Origin: Candidatus Hydrogenisulfobacillus filiaventi
Lineage (GTDB): Bacteria; Bacillota; Sulfobacillia; Sulfobacillales; R501
Assembly (NCBI GenBank): GCA_902809825.1
Contig: LR778114.1
Span: 2,232,001 to 2,296,000, forward strand
Direction: 5' to 3'
Length of the DNA: 64,000 bases
The position numbers were made by a program, and so were the translations under genes. The notes under the pieces are model-generated. The model was not told the DNA's origin, ran no database searches, and was given only the letters and a program-made list of their open reading frames with translations. Shown here in pieces: positions 21,261 to 29,705 of the stretch (positions are counted from its first letter, which is position 1; each line of letters begins with the position of its first letter).

Positions 21261-22440
21261 TTACAGCCAGGCGTCTGGCTGCGCCAGCCGTCCGGCCAGG
21301 GTGGTCAGGAAACGGGCGGCATCGGCGCCGAAGATGACCCGGTGGTCGCAGGTGAGGGTGCAGTCCGCCCGCCCGTCCTCCCCCAGGGCGGCCACAGCCA
21401 GGATGGCAGCCGCCCCCGGCGGCACCACCGCATCGAAATGCTCCACCACCGGGAACATACCCAGGTTGGAGAGGTAGAAGGTGGCACCGGCATAGTCGGC
21501 CGGCGCCAGCCGCCCGGCCTGGGCCTGATCCCGCAACCGCTCCCAGGCTTCGGCCAGCTCCTCCAGCGGGCGCCCCGCCATATCGCGCAGCACCGGCGTG
21601 ACCAGGCCGGCGGGGGTGTCGACCGCTATGCCTACGTCCACCCGGTCCCGGACCGCCAGTCCCCCCGGGGTCCACACCCGGTTGAAGAGGGGATGGTCGG
21701 CCACGGTCAGGGCAGCCGCCCGGGCCAGGGCCAGGGTGAGGGAGACGCCGGCCGCCTCGGCCGCATCCCGCAGAACCGCCAGCGGCAGCCGCCCGCCCAG
21801 CCGGAACACGGGAGTCGCCACCGCCGCCGTCATGGTACGGGCCACCGCCGCACGGGCCGCTGTCGGCCGTTCCAGGCGGTAGGGCGGGCCGGCGCGCAGG
21901 TCGGGCGCCGGCGGCGCCACCGCGGCTGCCAGCACGTCGGCGGCCCGCAGGGGGCGGCCGTCCGGCCGGGCCAGGGCCATCAGGTCGATCCCCAGGTCCC
22001 GGGCCAGGGCCCGCGCGTAGGGGGAGGCCGGCACCCGGTCCCCTGCCGGCTCCCGCGGGGCCGGCAGGGGCGGGTCCCGCCGCGGCCGGGGCCGCCGGGG
22101 AGGCGGGAGAGGCCGGCGGGGGAGCTGAAGCACCATCCCCGGCCGCTCCCCCCGGAGCCGGGGCCGTCTCCGCCGCCGCCGGCTCGGCCAGGGCCTCCTC
22201 CCGGCTGCCGGCCAGGTAGGCGATCACGGCCTGAACCGGGATATCCGTCTCCACCGGCGCCAGCGGCCCGGCCAGGAAGCCGTCGGCGAAGGCCTCCACG
22301 TCCAGCACCGCCTTGTCGGTCTCCACCTCCGCCACCGCATCCCCTTTCCGGACCGGGTCCCCGGGTGCCTTGGTCCAGCGCACGATGCGGCCGGTCTCCA
22401 TGGTGTCGGACAACGCCGGCATGCGGATGGGCTGCTTCAT
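21261..22440 (-). CDS. pdhC: 2-oxoacid dehydrogenase E2 (dihydrolipoyl acyltransferase), frame broken in the linker
   Basis: Core of the dehydrogenase complex. Frame 1 from ATG 22440 encodes the lipoyl domain (MPALSDTMETGRIVRWTKAPG, lipoyl lysine in VETDKAVLDVEAF) and an Ala/Pro linker. The peripheral-subunit-binding domain (ASPYARALARDLGIDL) and catalytic domain (to DHRVIFGADAARFLTTLAG) are in a frame shifted by +1. The break lies between about 22035 and 22140 in GC-rich linker DNA; an assembly indel or a real mutation would both explain it. The catalytic DHRxxDG motif has Phe for Asp; some E2 families carry an aromatic residue there. The ATG overlaps the pdhB stop. No E3 gene is adjacent. 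Confidence 0.82.
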
Positions 22441-23435
22441 GATGCGGTCGCCTCCCCGTCAGCCGCCAGCGCCCGGGCGGCCGCCTCGATATCCTCCGTG
22501 CGCGGGATGCTGGCCGCCTCCAGGGCCCGGGCGAAGGGGGTGGGCAGGTCAAGACCCGCCACCCGGCGCACGGGGGCGTCCAGCAGGTCGAAACAGCGCT
22601 CCTGCAGGGTGGCGGCGATCTCCGCCCCCGCCCCCGCAAATCGGCAGTCCTCCTCCACCACCAGCACGCGATGGGTCCGGGAAGCAGAAGCCACCAGGGG
22701 ATCCCAGTCGATGGGAGACAGGCTGCGCAGATCGAAAACCTCCATCTCCACCCCCTGTGCGGCCAACCGTTCCGCCGCCTCCAGGGCCAGGGGCACCATG
22801 CGGGAATAGGCGACGCAGGTCAGGTCGCGCCCGGGACGCCGTAGGGCGGCCCGGTGGGGCGGTGGCGGCTCCGCCTCCTCGTCCAGCAGCCCTTTGGCGA
22901 AGTAGAGCAGTTCATGCTCAAGCACGATGACGGGGTCATCGCTACGGATGGCCTGGCGCAGCTGCCAGTAGGCGTCCTGGGGGGTGGCCGGCACCACGAT
23001 GCGGAGGCCGGGCACGTTCATGAGCGTGTGTTCCAGGCGCTGGGAGTGCTGCGCTCCCAGCTGGCGCGCCACCCCGCCCGGCATGCGCACGGTCAGGGGC
23101 ATGGGAAACTGCCCGCCGGACATGAAGGGCACCTTGGCGGCCATGTTAATCAGGGCGTCCAAGGCCAGCAGGGCGAAGTTCACCGTCATGATCTCCACCA
23201 CCGGCCGCAGGCCGGCCATAGCCGCCCCCACCCCCAACCCGGTGAAGCTGTTCTCGGAGATGGGAGTGTCCCGCACCCGCCATTCTCCGTACTTGGCCAT
23301 CAGCCCCTCAGTCACACGGTAGGTGCCGCCGTACAGGCCGACATCCTCCCCCAGGACCACCACGGCATCGTCGTCCTCCATCTCCGCATCCAGGGCGCGG
23401 TTGAGCGCCTGCCAGTAGAGGACCTCCTCCGCCAT
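22437..23435 (-). CDS. pdhB: 2-oxoacid (pyruvate) dehydrogenase E1 beta subunit
   Basis: 332-residue transketolase-type E1 beta chain. It opens with EEVLYWQALNRALDAEM and has VLGEDVGLYGGTYRVTEGL, then RVRDTPISENSFTGLGVGAA, GMP-like PLTVRMPGG, and the C-terminal VLVVEEDCRFAGAGAEIAA transketolase C-domain. The ATG at 23433-23435 has GGAGGGAC upstream. It lies 18 nt after pdhA and overlaps pdhC by ATGA, so the three are translated from one message. Substrate could also be acetoin or a branched-chain keto acid. Confidence 0.92.
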   Translation of the reverse strand: MAEEVLYWQALNRALDAEMEDDDAVVVLGEDVGLYGGTYRVTEGLMAKYGEWRVRDTPISENSFTGLGVGAAMAGLRPVVEIMTVNFALLALDALINMAAKVPFMSGGQFPMPLTVRMPGGVARQLGAQHSQRLEHTLMNVPGLRIVVPATPQDAYWQLRQAIRSDDPVIVLEHELLYFAKGLLDEEAEPPPPHRAALRRPGRDLTCVAYSRMVPLALEAAERLAAQGVEMEVFDLRSLSPIDWDPLVASASRTHRVLVVEEDCRFAGAGAEIAATLQERCFDLLDAPVRRVAGLDLPTPFARALEAASIPRTEDIEAAARALAADGEATAS

Positions 23436-23453
23436 CCCCGTCCCTCCTTCCGG

Positions 23454-24506
23454 CTACAAGAGGGTCTCGTCCCGGCGGTTGGCCAGGAACGCTGCCCAGG
23501 CATCCTCCATCGTGGGTTCCGGACTGGCCTGGGCGAAGGCGACGGCATCGGCCACCACCGTCTCGACCTGCTTGCGCATGGCCTCCACCGTCTCCTCGTC
23601 CAGGTGGCCGTGGGCAAAGCCTCGCCGGGTATGGCGGCTGATGGAATCGGCCCCCGCAGCCTCCAACTCCTCGCGCGGTGGATAGCGGAACTCCGCGGCC
23701 CGGATGGCCGCCGCCACCGGGTCGTGGGCCGCGAAGGCGTTGACTTCCGCCGGGGGCCGGTAGACCCCGGGGTCGGCCATGGAGTGCCCCCGGTAGCGGT
23801 AGGTTTCAAACTCAATGAAGTAAGGACCCTCCCCCGCCCGCACCCGTTCCAGGGCCTTGCGGCTGGCCTCGTATACCGCCACCACATCCATACCGTCCAC
23901 CTGCTCGGCGGGGATGTTGTAGGCCGCCGCCCGCCGGTAGAGGTCCACCACCGCGGAATGGCGGTGAATCTCGGTGCCGATCTGGTAGTGGTTGTTCTCG
24001 CAGACGAAGAGGACCGGCAGTTTCCAGAGCCCGGCCATGTTGAGGGACTCGTGGAAGGTTCCCTGATTGACGGCGCCGTCGCCGAAGAAGCAGATGACCG
24101 CTTCCGGCAGACGCCGGTAGGCCACCGCGTAGGCGACCCCCACCGCAATAGGGAAGGTCTCCCCGACGATGGCGTAGCCGCCCATGAAACGCCGCTCCCG
24201 GTCGAAGAGGTGCATCGACCCCCCCATGCCCCCGCTGACCCCGTCCTTGCGGCCGAACAGCTCGGCCATCACCCGGCGGGCGGGGATACCGCGTACCAGG
24301 GCGTGTACATGCTCCCGGTAGGTGCTGACGATATAATCCGAGGGCTCAGCGGCCTGGATCACCCCCACCGCCACCGCCTCCTCGCCGGGGTAGAGGTGCA
24401 GGAAACCCGCGATCTGGCCCTCGGAATAGGCCTGGGCCGCCCGTTCCTCGAAGGCGCGGGCCAACAGCATGTCATACAGGAAGGCCCGCCAGCGCTCCCG
24501 ATCCAT
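23454..24506 (-). CDS. pdhA: 2-oxoacid (pyruvate) dehydrogenase E1 alpha subunit
   Basis: 350-residue thiamine-diphosphate subunit that decarboxylates the oxoacid. The TPP motif is intact (FFGDGAVNQGTFHESLNMAG ... CENN), and the phosphorylation-loop-like segment YRYRGHSMADPGVYR is present. Start: GTG then ATG are adjacent; ATG 24506 sits 7 nt after AGGAGG and is preferred. It follows gpmI by 19 nt, so glycolysis and pyruvate oxidation genes share a transcript. Confidence 0.93.
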   Translation of the reverse strand: MDRERWRAFLYDMLLARAFEERAAQAYSEGQIAGFLHLYPGEEAVAVGVIQAAEPSDYIVSTYREHVHALVRGIPARRVMAELFGRKDGVSGGMGGSMHLFDRERRFMGGYAIVGETFPIAVGVAYAVAYRRLPEAVICFFGDGAVNQGTFHESLNMAGLWKLPVLFVCENNHYQIGTEIHRHSAVVDLYRRAAAYNIPAEQVDGMDVVAVYEASRKALERVRAGEGPYFIEFETYRYRGHSMADPGVYRPPAEVNAFAAHDPVAAAIRAAEFRYPPREELEAAGADSISRHTRRGFAHGHLDEETVEAMRKQVETVVADAVAFAQASPEPTMEDAWAAFLANRRDETLL

Positions 24507-24525
24507 CACGCCACCTCCTGTCGGC

Positions 24526-26034
24526 TCAGCCCCGGATCACCAGACTGCGCCCGCTCATAGCCGCCGGCACCGGCAGCCCCATGAGGTCCAGAACGGTGGG
24601 CGCCACGTCCGCCAGGCCCCGGCCCGTGCCTAGCCGCACCCGCGACTCCCCCATGAGCAGGAGCGGCACCGGGTAAGGGGTGTGGCGGGTGTGGGGCTCC
24701 CCGCGCACCGGGTCCACCATCTCGTCGCAGTTGCCGTGGTCGGCGGTGAGCAGGACGCGATAGCCGTGCTGCAGGGCGGTCTCCGCCACCCGGTGGAACT
24801 GCAGGTCCAAGGTCTCCACCGCCCGGATGATGGCAGCCGGCTTGCCGGTGTGGCCCACCATGTCGCCGTTGGCGAAGTTGACCAGGACGAAGTCGTAGCC
24901 TGCCACCAGCGCCCCCCGCACCTGGTCGGCCACGGCAGCCGCGCTCATCTCCGGAGCCAGGTCGTAGGTAGCCACCGCCGGCGAGGGCACGATCACCCGG
25001 TCCTCCCCCGAGAAGGGCGCCTCACGGCCGCCGTTGAAGAAGTAGGTGACATGGGGATACTTCTCCGTCTCCGCACAGTGGAACTGCCGCAGCCCCGCCT
25101 CCGCCAGCACCTGGGCCAGCACGGCCTCCGGCACTTCCGGCGGGAACAGCACCGGGAAGGGGAAACGGGCATCGTACTCGGTCATACAGGTGACCGGCCG
25201 CGGACCCTCCCCGCCACGGTCGAAACCGGAGAAGTCCGCCAGCCCCACCGCCGCCGCCAGCTGGCGCATGCGGTCGCTGCGGAAGTTGAAGAACAGCACG
25301 GGTTCGCCGGGGGCAATACGGGCCGCAACGGGGTCCCCCACCACGGTGGGGGTGAGGAACTCATCCCCTTCCCCCCGCGCATAACCCTGACGGACGGCTT
25401 CGGCGGTGGTGGGCGCCGTGGCCCCCCGCCCGCGCACCAGCGCCTCCCAGGCCTGCCGGGTGCGCTCATAGTGTCCCGCCCGGTCCATGGCGTAATAGCG
25501 TCCGGCCACGGTGGCGATGCGGCCGCGTCCGGCGGCGGCCAGGGCAGCCTCTACCCGGCTCAGGAAATCCAGGGCCGCCCGCGGGGCGGTGTCGCGCCCG
25601 TCGGTGAAGGCATGCACCACCGGCTCCACCCCCGCCGCCACCACCTTGGGCAGCAGGGCCAGCAGGTGGTCGAGGTGGGAGTGCACCCCGCCGGTGGAGA
25701 CCAGGCCGGCCAGGTGCAGACGCGGTCCGCGCAGCAACGCCAGCCAGTGGGGATTGCGGTCGAAGCTGCCGTCAGCCAGCGCCCGGCTGATGCGCAGCAG
25801 GTCCTGCAGCAGCACCCGGCCGGCACCCAGCGTCAGGTGGCCGACTTCGGAGTTGCCGAACTGCCCGTCGGGCAGCCCTACCGCTTCCCCCGAGGCCGCG
25901 AGGACGGTATGGGGCCAGGAGGCGAAGTAGTGGTCGAGATGCGGGGTGCGGGCCAGGGCCCAGCCGTTGTAGGCCCGGTTGGGGTTGAGTCCGAATCCGT
26001 CGAAGATGACCAAGAGGACCGGTCGCCGTGCCAT
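24526..26034 (-). CDS. gpmI: 2,3-bisphosphoglycerate-independent phosphoglycerate mutase
   Basis: Manganese-dependent alkaline-phosphatase-superfamily mutase interconverting 3- and 2-phosphoglycerate, 502 residues. It starts with ARRPVLLVIFDGFGLNP (first metal Asp) and has the catalytic serine in QFGNSEVGHLTLGAGR. HAFTDGRDTAP, NFRSDRMRQL and the metal-binding NFANGDMVGHTGK and LTADHGNCDEM motifs follow. ATG 26034 has GGAGG about 10 nt upstream. It heads the gpmI-pdhABC unit and is 106 nt downstream of the phosphate acyltransferase gene. Confidence 0.96.
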   Translation of the reverse strand: MARRPVLLVIFDGFGLNPNRAYNGWALARTPHLDHYFASWPHTVLAASGEAVGLPDGQFGNSEVGHLTLGAGRVLLQDLLRISRALADGSFDRNPHWLALLRGPRLHLAGLVSTGGVHSHLDHLLALLPKVVAAGVEPVVHAFTDGRDTAPRAALDFLSRVEAALAAAGRGRIATVAGRYYAMDRAGHYERTRQAWEALVRGRGATAPTTAEAVRQGYARGEGDEFLTPTVVGDPVAARIAPGEPVLFFNFRSDRMRQLAAAVGLADFSGFDRGGEGPRPVTCMTEYDARFPFPVLFPPEVPEAVLAQVLAEAGLRQFHCAETEKYPHVTYFFNGGREAPFSGEDRVIVPSPAVATYDLAPEMSAAAVADQVRGALVAGYDFVLVNFANGDMVGHTGKPAAIIRAVETLDLQFHRVAETALQHGYRVLLTADHGNCDEMVDPVRGEPHTRHTPYPVPLLLMGESRVRLGTGRGLADVAPTVLDLMGLPVPAAMSGRSLVIRG

Positions 26035-26112
26035 CGCGCATGCCTCCACCCTGGTTCGGGATTCGGATGCCGGAGGCCGCCCCCGGGGCGGGCAGCTGCC
26101 GGGGACAAGCTT

Positions 26113-26121
26113 ATTCTAGCA
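26113..26121 (-). promoter_or_regulatory. Possible extended -10 promoter for gpmI-pdhABC
   Basis: TGC-TAGAAT reads as an extended -10 on the minus strand, in the 106-bp gap after the phosphate acyltransferase gene. No convincing -35 box lies 16-18 nt upstream. Confidence 0.3.
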
Positions 26122-26140
26122 GGAGCCCGCTGCGGGGTGC

Positions 26141-27061
26141 CTAGCTACCGTCGCCGATGCCGCCCCGGGCTTCCACCAGCACCGCCAGTGCCGCCGACAC
26201 CAGACGTGCCCGCGGCGGGTCCGCCCGGGAAGTCAGGATGATGGGGGCGCGGGCCCCCAAGACCACCCCCGCCAGGGTGGCACCGGCCAGGTATTCCAGA
26301 TCCTTGGCCAGGATGTTCCCCGACACCAGGTCAGGCACCAGCAGGATGTCCACCTCCCCCGCCACCGCGCTGCGGATACCCTTAATCTCCGCCGACTCCC
26401 GGGAGATGGCGTTGTCGAAGGCCAGCGGACCGTCCACCAGCGCCCCCCGGATCTGCCCGCGGTCGGCCATTTTCGCCAGGCAGGCCGCATCCACGGTGGA
26501 GGGGATGGCAGGATTGATCACCTCCACCGCCGACAGGGCGGCGGCCTTGGGCTCCTCGCGGCCCAAGAGGCGCAGGAGGTCGACCGCATTCTGCAGGATG
26601 GCCGCCTTGGCCATGAGGTCGGGGTTGATATTGATGGCGGCGTCGGTGACCGCCAACAGCTTGGGATAGCTGGCCAGTTCCACCATGAAGACGTGGGAGA
26701 TGCGGCGGGTCCCCCGCAATTTGGCCAGCACCGGATGCAGGAAGGCGTCGCTGTGGATATGCCCCTTCATGAGGGCCCGCGCCCGGCCCTCCAGCACCAT
26801 GGCCACACCCCGTTCGGCGGCGGCGTCATCGTCCGGCTCCTCCACGACCGGCAGGTCCGGACAGGGACCGATCCGTTCCAGCAGGGCCCGGATCCGGTCG
26901 CCACGGCCGATGAGGATGGGATCGATGAGCCCCGCATCGCGCGCCTCGCAGGCTCCCCGCAGCACGTGCTCCTCCGCTGCATCCACCACCGCCACCGGCA
27001 GCGGCGGGAGTCCCCGGACCGCCTGCAGGAGCTCCCCGAATCCGGCCAGACCCGTCGTCAC
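26141..27061 (-). CDS. Phosphate acetyl/butyryltransferase family protein
   Basis: 306-residue enzyme of the PTA/PTB family, exchanging acyl-CoA and acyl-phosphate. Family features: LMKGHIHSDAFLHPVL, SHVFMVELASYPKLLAVTDA, NPAIPSTVDAACLAKMADRG, VDGPLAFDNAIS and the C-terminal LTSRADPPRARLVS. Its length fits the short PTB/eutD-like class, so acetyl-, butyryl- or other acyl groups are possible. It uses a GTG start at 27061 overlapping the ackA stop, so it is coupled to acetate kinase, which favours an acetyl-phosphate role. Confidence 0.88.
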   Translation of the reverse strand: MTTGLAGFGELLQAVRGLPPLPVAVVDAAEEHVLRGACEARDAGLIDPILIGRGDRIRALLERIGPCPDLPVVEEPDDDAAAERGVAMVLEGRARALMKGHIHSDAFLHPVLAKLRGTRRISHVFMVELASYPKLLAVTDAAININPDLMAKAAILQNAVDLLRLLGREEPKAAALSAVEVINPAIPSTVDAACLAKMADRGQIRGALVDGPLAFDNAISRESAEIKGIRSAVAGEVDILLVPDLVSGNILAKDLEYLAGATLAGVVLGARAPIILTSRADPPRARLVSAALAVLVEARGGIGDGS

Positions 27062-28251
27062 CGGCAGTCCTCCCCTTTCTGGTACAGGCGATAGGTGTGG
27101 CGGGCAATCACCCGGTCCTCATCGGTGGGGATCACCCGCACGTGCACGCGGCTGGCCGGGGCAGAGATGAGGGGGGCCTGCCGGGCATTGGCCTCCGGGT
27201 CCAGGCGGATCCCCAGGAACGCCAGCGGCCGGCAGATGGCGGCGCGGACCGGCGCCGCATGCTCCCCGATCCCCCCGCTGAACACCAGGGTGTCGAGGCC
27301 GCCCAGCGCCACCGCCATCGCCCCCACCGCCTTGGCTGCGGAATAGGCGAACAGCTCCACCGCCTGCGCGGCGTGGGCGTCCTGCGGGGCCCGGGCGAGC
27401 AGGGTCTGCATATCGGAGCTCACCCCCGACACCCCCAGCAGGCCGGAAAGGTGATCCAACAACCGTTCCAGCTGCCTGGCGTCGTAGCCCTTCTCGTTCA
27501 GCAGGTAGAGCAGCACGCCGGGGTCGAGGTCGCCGCTGCGGGTGCCCATCATGAGGCCGCCGGTCGGCGTCAGCCCCATGGTAGTGTCCATCGGCTCCCC
27601 GTGGTCCACCGCCGCCAGACTGGCCCCGTTGCCCAGGTGCGCCAGCACCGCGCGCCCGCCTCCATCCGGCCCCAGCCGGGACAGGAGGTACTCGTAGGAC
27701 AGGCCGTGGAAGCCGTAGCGGCGCACCCCCTCATGCCAGAGATTGCGGGGGAGCGGCAGGCGCGCCGCCCGTTCCGGAAGCTGGCGGTGAAAGGCGGTGT
27801 CGAAACAGGCCACCTGGGGCACCGCCCCCCATTCGGCAGCCACCGCCTCTACCGCCGCGATGGCCGGCGGCAGGTGTAGCGGGGCAAAGGCCAGGTAATT
27901 GCGGATGTCGGCCCGGAAGGCGGGGGTGATGCGGCAATGACGGCGGTAGCGGGGACCGCCGGACACGAAGCGGTGCCCGACCGCGGCGGGGGCCGGCAGC
28001 CCCTGGCCCTCCAGGGCCCGGAACATGGCGGCTACCGCGTCCCGGTGGCGGGGGAAGCTCTCCCCCTCGTCCAGCACCCGGGCCCCATCCCGGTCCAGCC
28101 ACAGGCGGCCCGCGGGCAGCCCGATGCGCTCCACCGCGCCCACGGCCAGGGGCTGCTCCACCCCCGGACCCATCTGGTAGAGGGTGAACTTAAGCGAGGA
28201 GGACCCGCTGTTGACCGCCAGGACCGGAACCGGGGCCGTGCCCTGTACCAT
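27058..28251 (-). CDS. ackA: Acetate kinase
   Basis: 397-residue ASKHA-fold kinase converting acetyl-phosphate plus ADP to acetate plus ATP. Landmarks: AVNSGSSSLKFTLYQ (phosphate 1), ACFDTAFHRQLP, RYGFHGLSYEYL, AHLGNGASLAAVDHG, GLTPTGGLMMGTRSGDLDPG and VFSGGIGEHAAPVR. The usual GHRVVHGG reads GHRFVSGG, with Ser for His. ATG 28251 has GGGAGGCGGG upstream. It is followed immediately by the acyltransferase gene. Butyrate or propionate kinase is a less likely alternative. Confidence 0.93.
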   Translation of the reverse strand: MVQGTAPVPVLAVNSGSSSLKFTLYQMGPGVEQPLAVGAVERIGLPAGRLWLDRDGARVLDEGESFPRHRDAVAAMFRALEGQGLPAPAAVGHRFVSGGPRYRRHCRITPAFRADIRNYLAFAPLHLPPAIAAVEAVAAEWGAVPQVACFDTAFHRQLPERAARLPLPRNLWHEGVRRYGFHGLSYEYLLSRLGPDGGGRAVLAHLGNGASLAAVDHGEPMDTTMGLTPTGGLMMGTRSGDLDPGVLLYLLNEKGYDARQLERLLDHLSGLLGVSGVSSDMQTLLARAPQDAHAAQAVELFAYSAAKAVGAMAVALGGLDTLVFSGGIGEHAAPVRAAICRPLAFLGIRLDPEANARQAPLISAPASRVHVRVIPTDEDRVIARHTYRLYQKGEDCR

Positions 28252-28314
28252 TGTCCCGCCTCCCGCGCCAGCGCCTGCTTCCGTTGTACCGGCCTCCGGG
28301 CGCGGGCGCAAGCC

Positions 28315-29226
28315 TCAGGATCCGCTCGGCTCCGCCTGCGGCCGGGTGCGGTCCTCCCAACCCAACCCGCCCGCCGCCGCCAGCGGCCGCAGGCGGGCGC
28401 GCATGACCGCCACGGCCGCGGGGTTGAGGTCGCTGACCCAGGCGGAACGTCCCCGGCGGGCTGCCGCTGCCGCCAGGGTGCCGGACCCCGCCATGAGGTC
28501 CCCCACCAGATCGCCGGGATCGCTTAAGAGGTCGACCAGCCGTTCCAGCAGAGCCTCCGGCTTCTGGGTCGGATAACCGGTCCGCTCGCGGGCGGAGGTG
28601 TTGAGGATGGGCAGGTCCCAGACTGAGTCCACGGCCCGCCCCCGGGCCACGGCCTCGTCCAGGTAGATGCGGTAGGCCTTGGAGCGGCCCCGTCCGGCAT
28701 GTCCCCAAATCCACTCCCGCCGGTCCGCATCGCGATGCACCGCCTGCCGCTTCATCCGCACGTATTCGTGGCGGGTCCAGGCGGGCTCGAACAGGGGCCG
28801 CATGCGGGCGGCGGGGCTGCGGGCCCAGATGTACAGCGCGTCGTGCTTCTGGTTCACGCGCCGGCGCCCGGCCATGCGACGGCCGGTGTAGTGCCAGATG
28901 ATCTCATTGCGGAAGTTGCGGTAGCCGAAGATGCGGTCGCCCAGGACCTTGAGGTAATGCCCGCTGTGGTAGTCGGCATGCAGGCAGAAGAAGCCGTCCG
29001 GGGCCAGCAGGGGCGCCTGCGCTGCCAGTACCTGCGCCATCCAGGCCAGGTATTCCTCCAGGGTGCGGCCGGAATCCGGATAGGCCCCGGCGTCGGCCAC
29101 GCGGTCGCGGCCGGTAAAAAAGGGAGGATCGCAGTACAACAGGCGGAAGCCGCCCGGGCGTTCGCGCATCCAGGCGGCCGCCACCGCCCGCACGTCCCCC
29201 TGCTCGATGCGGATGAGGGGTGTCAC
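28315..29226 (-). CDS. Orphan DNA methyltransferase, beta-class (N6-adenine or N4-cytosine)
   Basis: 303-residue amino-methyltransferase. The catalytic motif IV (CDPPFF, residues 32-37) precedes the SAM-binding motif I (DLMAGSGTLAAAA, about 244-256), which is the beta-class order. The region between holds a likely target-recognition segment (RRMAGRRRVNQKHDALY and YPTQKPEALLERLV). DPPF favours N6-adenine, but specificity cannot be read from sequence. It has a GTG start with AGAAGGCGAC upstream. There is no restriction-enzyme gene beside it. It begins 37 nt after the last tRNA of the cluster and is probably co-transcribed with it. Confidence 0.87.
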   Translation of the reverse strand: MTPLIRIEQGDVRAVAAAWMRERPGGFRLLYCDPPFFTGRDRVADAGAYPDSGRTLEEYLAWMAQVLAAQAPLLAPDGFFCLHADYHSGHYLKVLGDRIFGYRNFRNEIIWHYTGRRMAGRRRVNQKHDALYIWARSPAARMRPLFEPAWTRHEYVRMKRQAVHRDADRREWIWGHAGRGRSKAYRIYLDEAVARGRAVDSVWDLPILNTSARERTGYPTQKPEALLERLVDLLSDPGDLVGDLMAGSGTLAAAAARRGRSAWVSDLNPAAVAVMRARLRPLAAAGGLGWEDRTRPQAEPSGS

Positions 29227-29263
29227 GTCGCCTTCTGCTCCCGGAGCCTGCGCAAAATAAAAA

Positions 29264-29339
29264 TGGAGCTCACGACCGGGGTCGAACCGGTGACCTCGTC
29301 CTTACCAAGGACGTGCTCTACCTGCTGAGCTACGTGAGC
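29264..29339 (-). tRNA. tRNA-Thr (anticodon GGU)
   Basis: 76-nt cloverleaf. Acceptor GCTCACG pairs with CGTGAGC, the anticodon loop is TTGGTAA, the T-loop is GGTTCGACCC, and CCA is encoded. Last tRNA of the four-gene cluster. Confidence 0.96.
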
Positions 29340-29342
29340 ATC

Positions 29343-29419
<77 letters not shown>

Positions 29420-29422
29420 AAA

Positions 29423-29508
29423 TGGTGGAGGGGGTTGGATTCGAACCAACGTAGGCGTTAGCCAACGATTTTACAGACCGTCCCCTTTAGCCACTCGGGC
29501 ACCCCTCC
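29423..29508 (-). tRNA. tRNA-Tyr (anticodon GUA)
   Basis: 86-nt class II tRNA with a long variable arm. Acceptor GGAGGGG pairs with CCCCTCC, the anticodon loop is CTGTAAA, and CCA is encoded. Confidence 0.96.
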
Positions 29509-29532
29509 GCGTTATGCAGGCGCGGCCATAGT

Positions 29533-29608
29533 TGGAGCTGGCGATGGGACTCGAACCCGCAACCTGCCGATTACAAATCGGCTGCTCTACCACTTGAGCT
29601 ACGCCAGC
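29533..29608 (-). tRNA. tRNA-Thr (anticodon UGU)
   Basis: 76-nt cloverleaf. Acceptor GCTGGCG pairs with CGCCAGC, the anticodon loop is TTTGTAA, and CCA is encoded. First tRNA of the cluster in transcription order. Confidence 0.96.
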
Positions 29609-29640
29609 GCGGGTCTTGCCCTTCGACCAGCCGCACGGGT

Positions 29641-29670
29641 ATCTTAGCATACGCCCCGGGCGGTTTTCAA
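29641..29670 (-). promoter_or_regulatory. Promoter for the tRNA cluster
   Basis: TTGAAA (29665-29670) and TAAGAT (29641-29646), 18 nt apart, about 33 nt before tRNA-Thr(UGU). Confidence 0.6.
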
Positions 29671-29705
29671 CCACCGGTTTTTTCGGAGCCTCAAGCCGGC
29701 GGGAG

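Noticed and set aside
21106-22136. pdhC frame 1 read to its own stop as an independent lipoyl protein
   Set aside because: The tail after the linker is glycine/arginine-rich shadow of the catalytic domain and runs into antisense of xfp.
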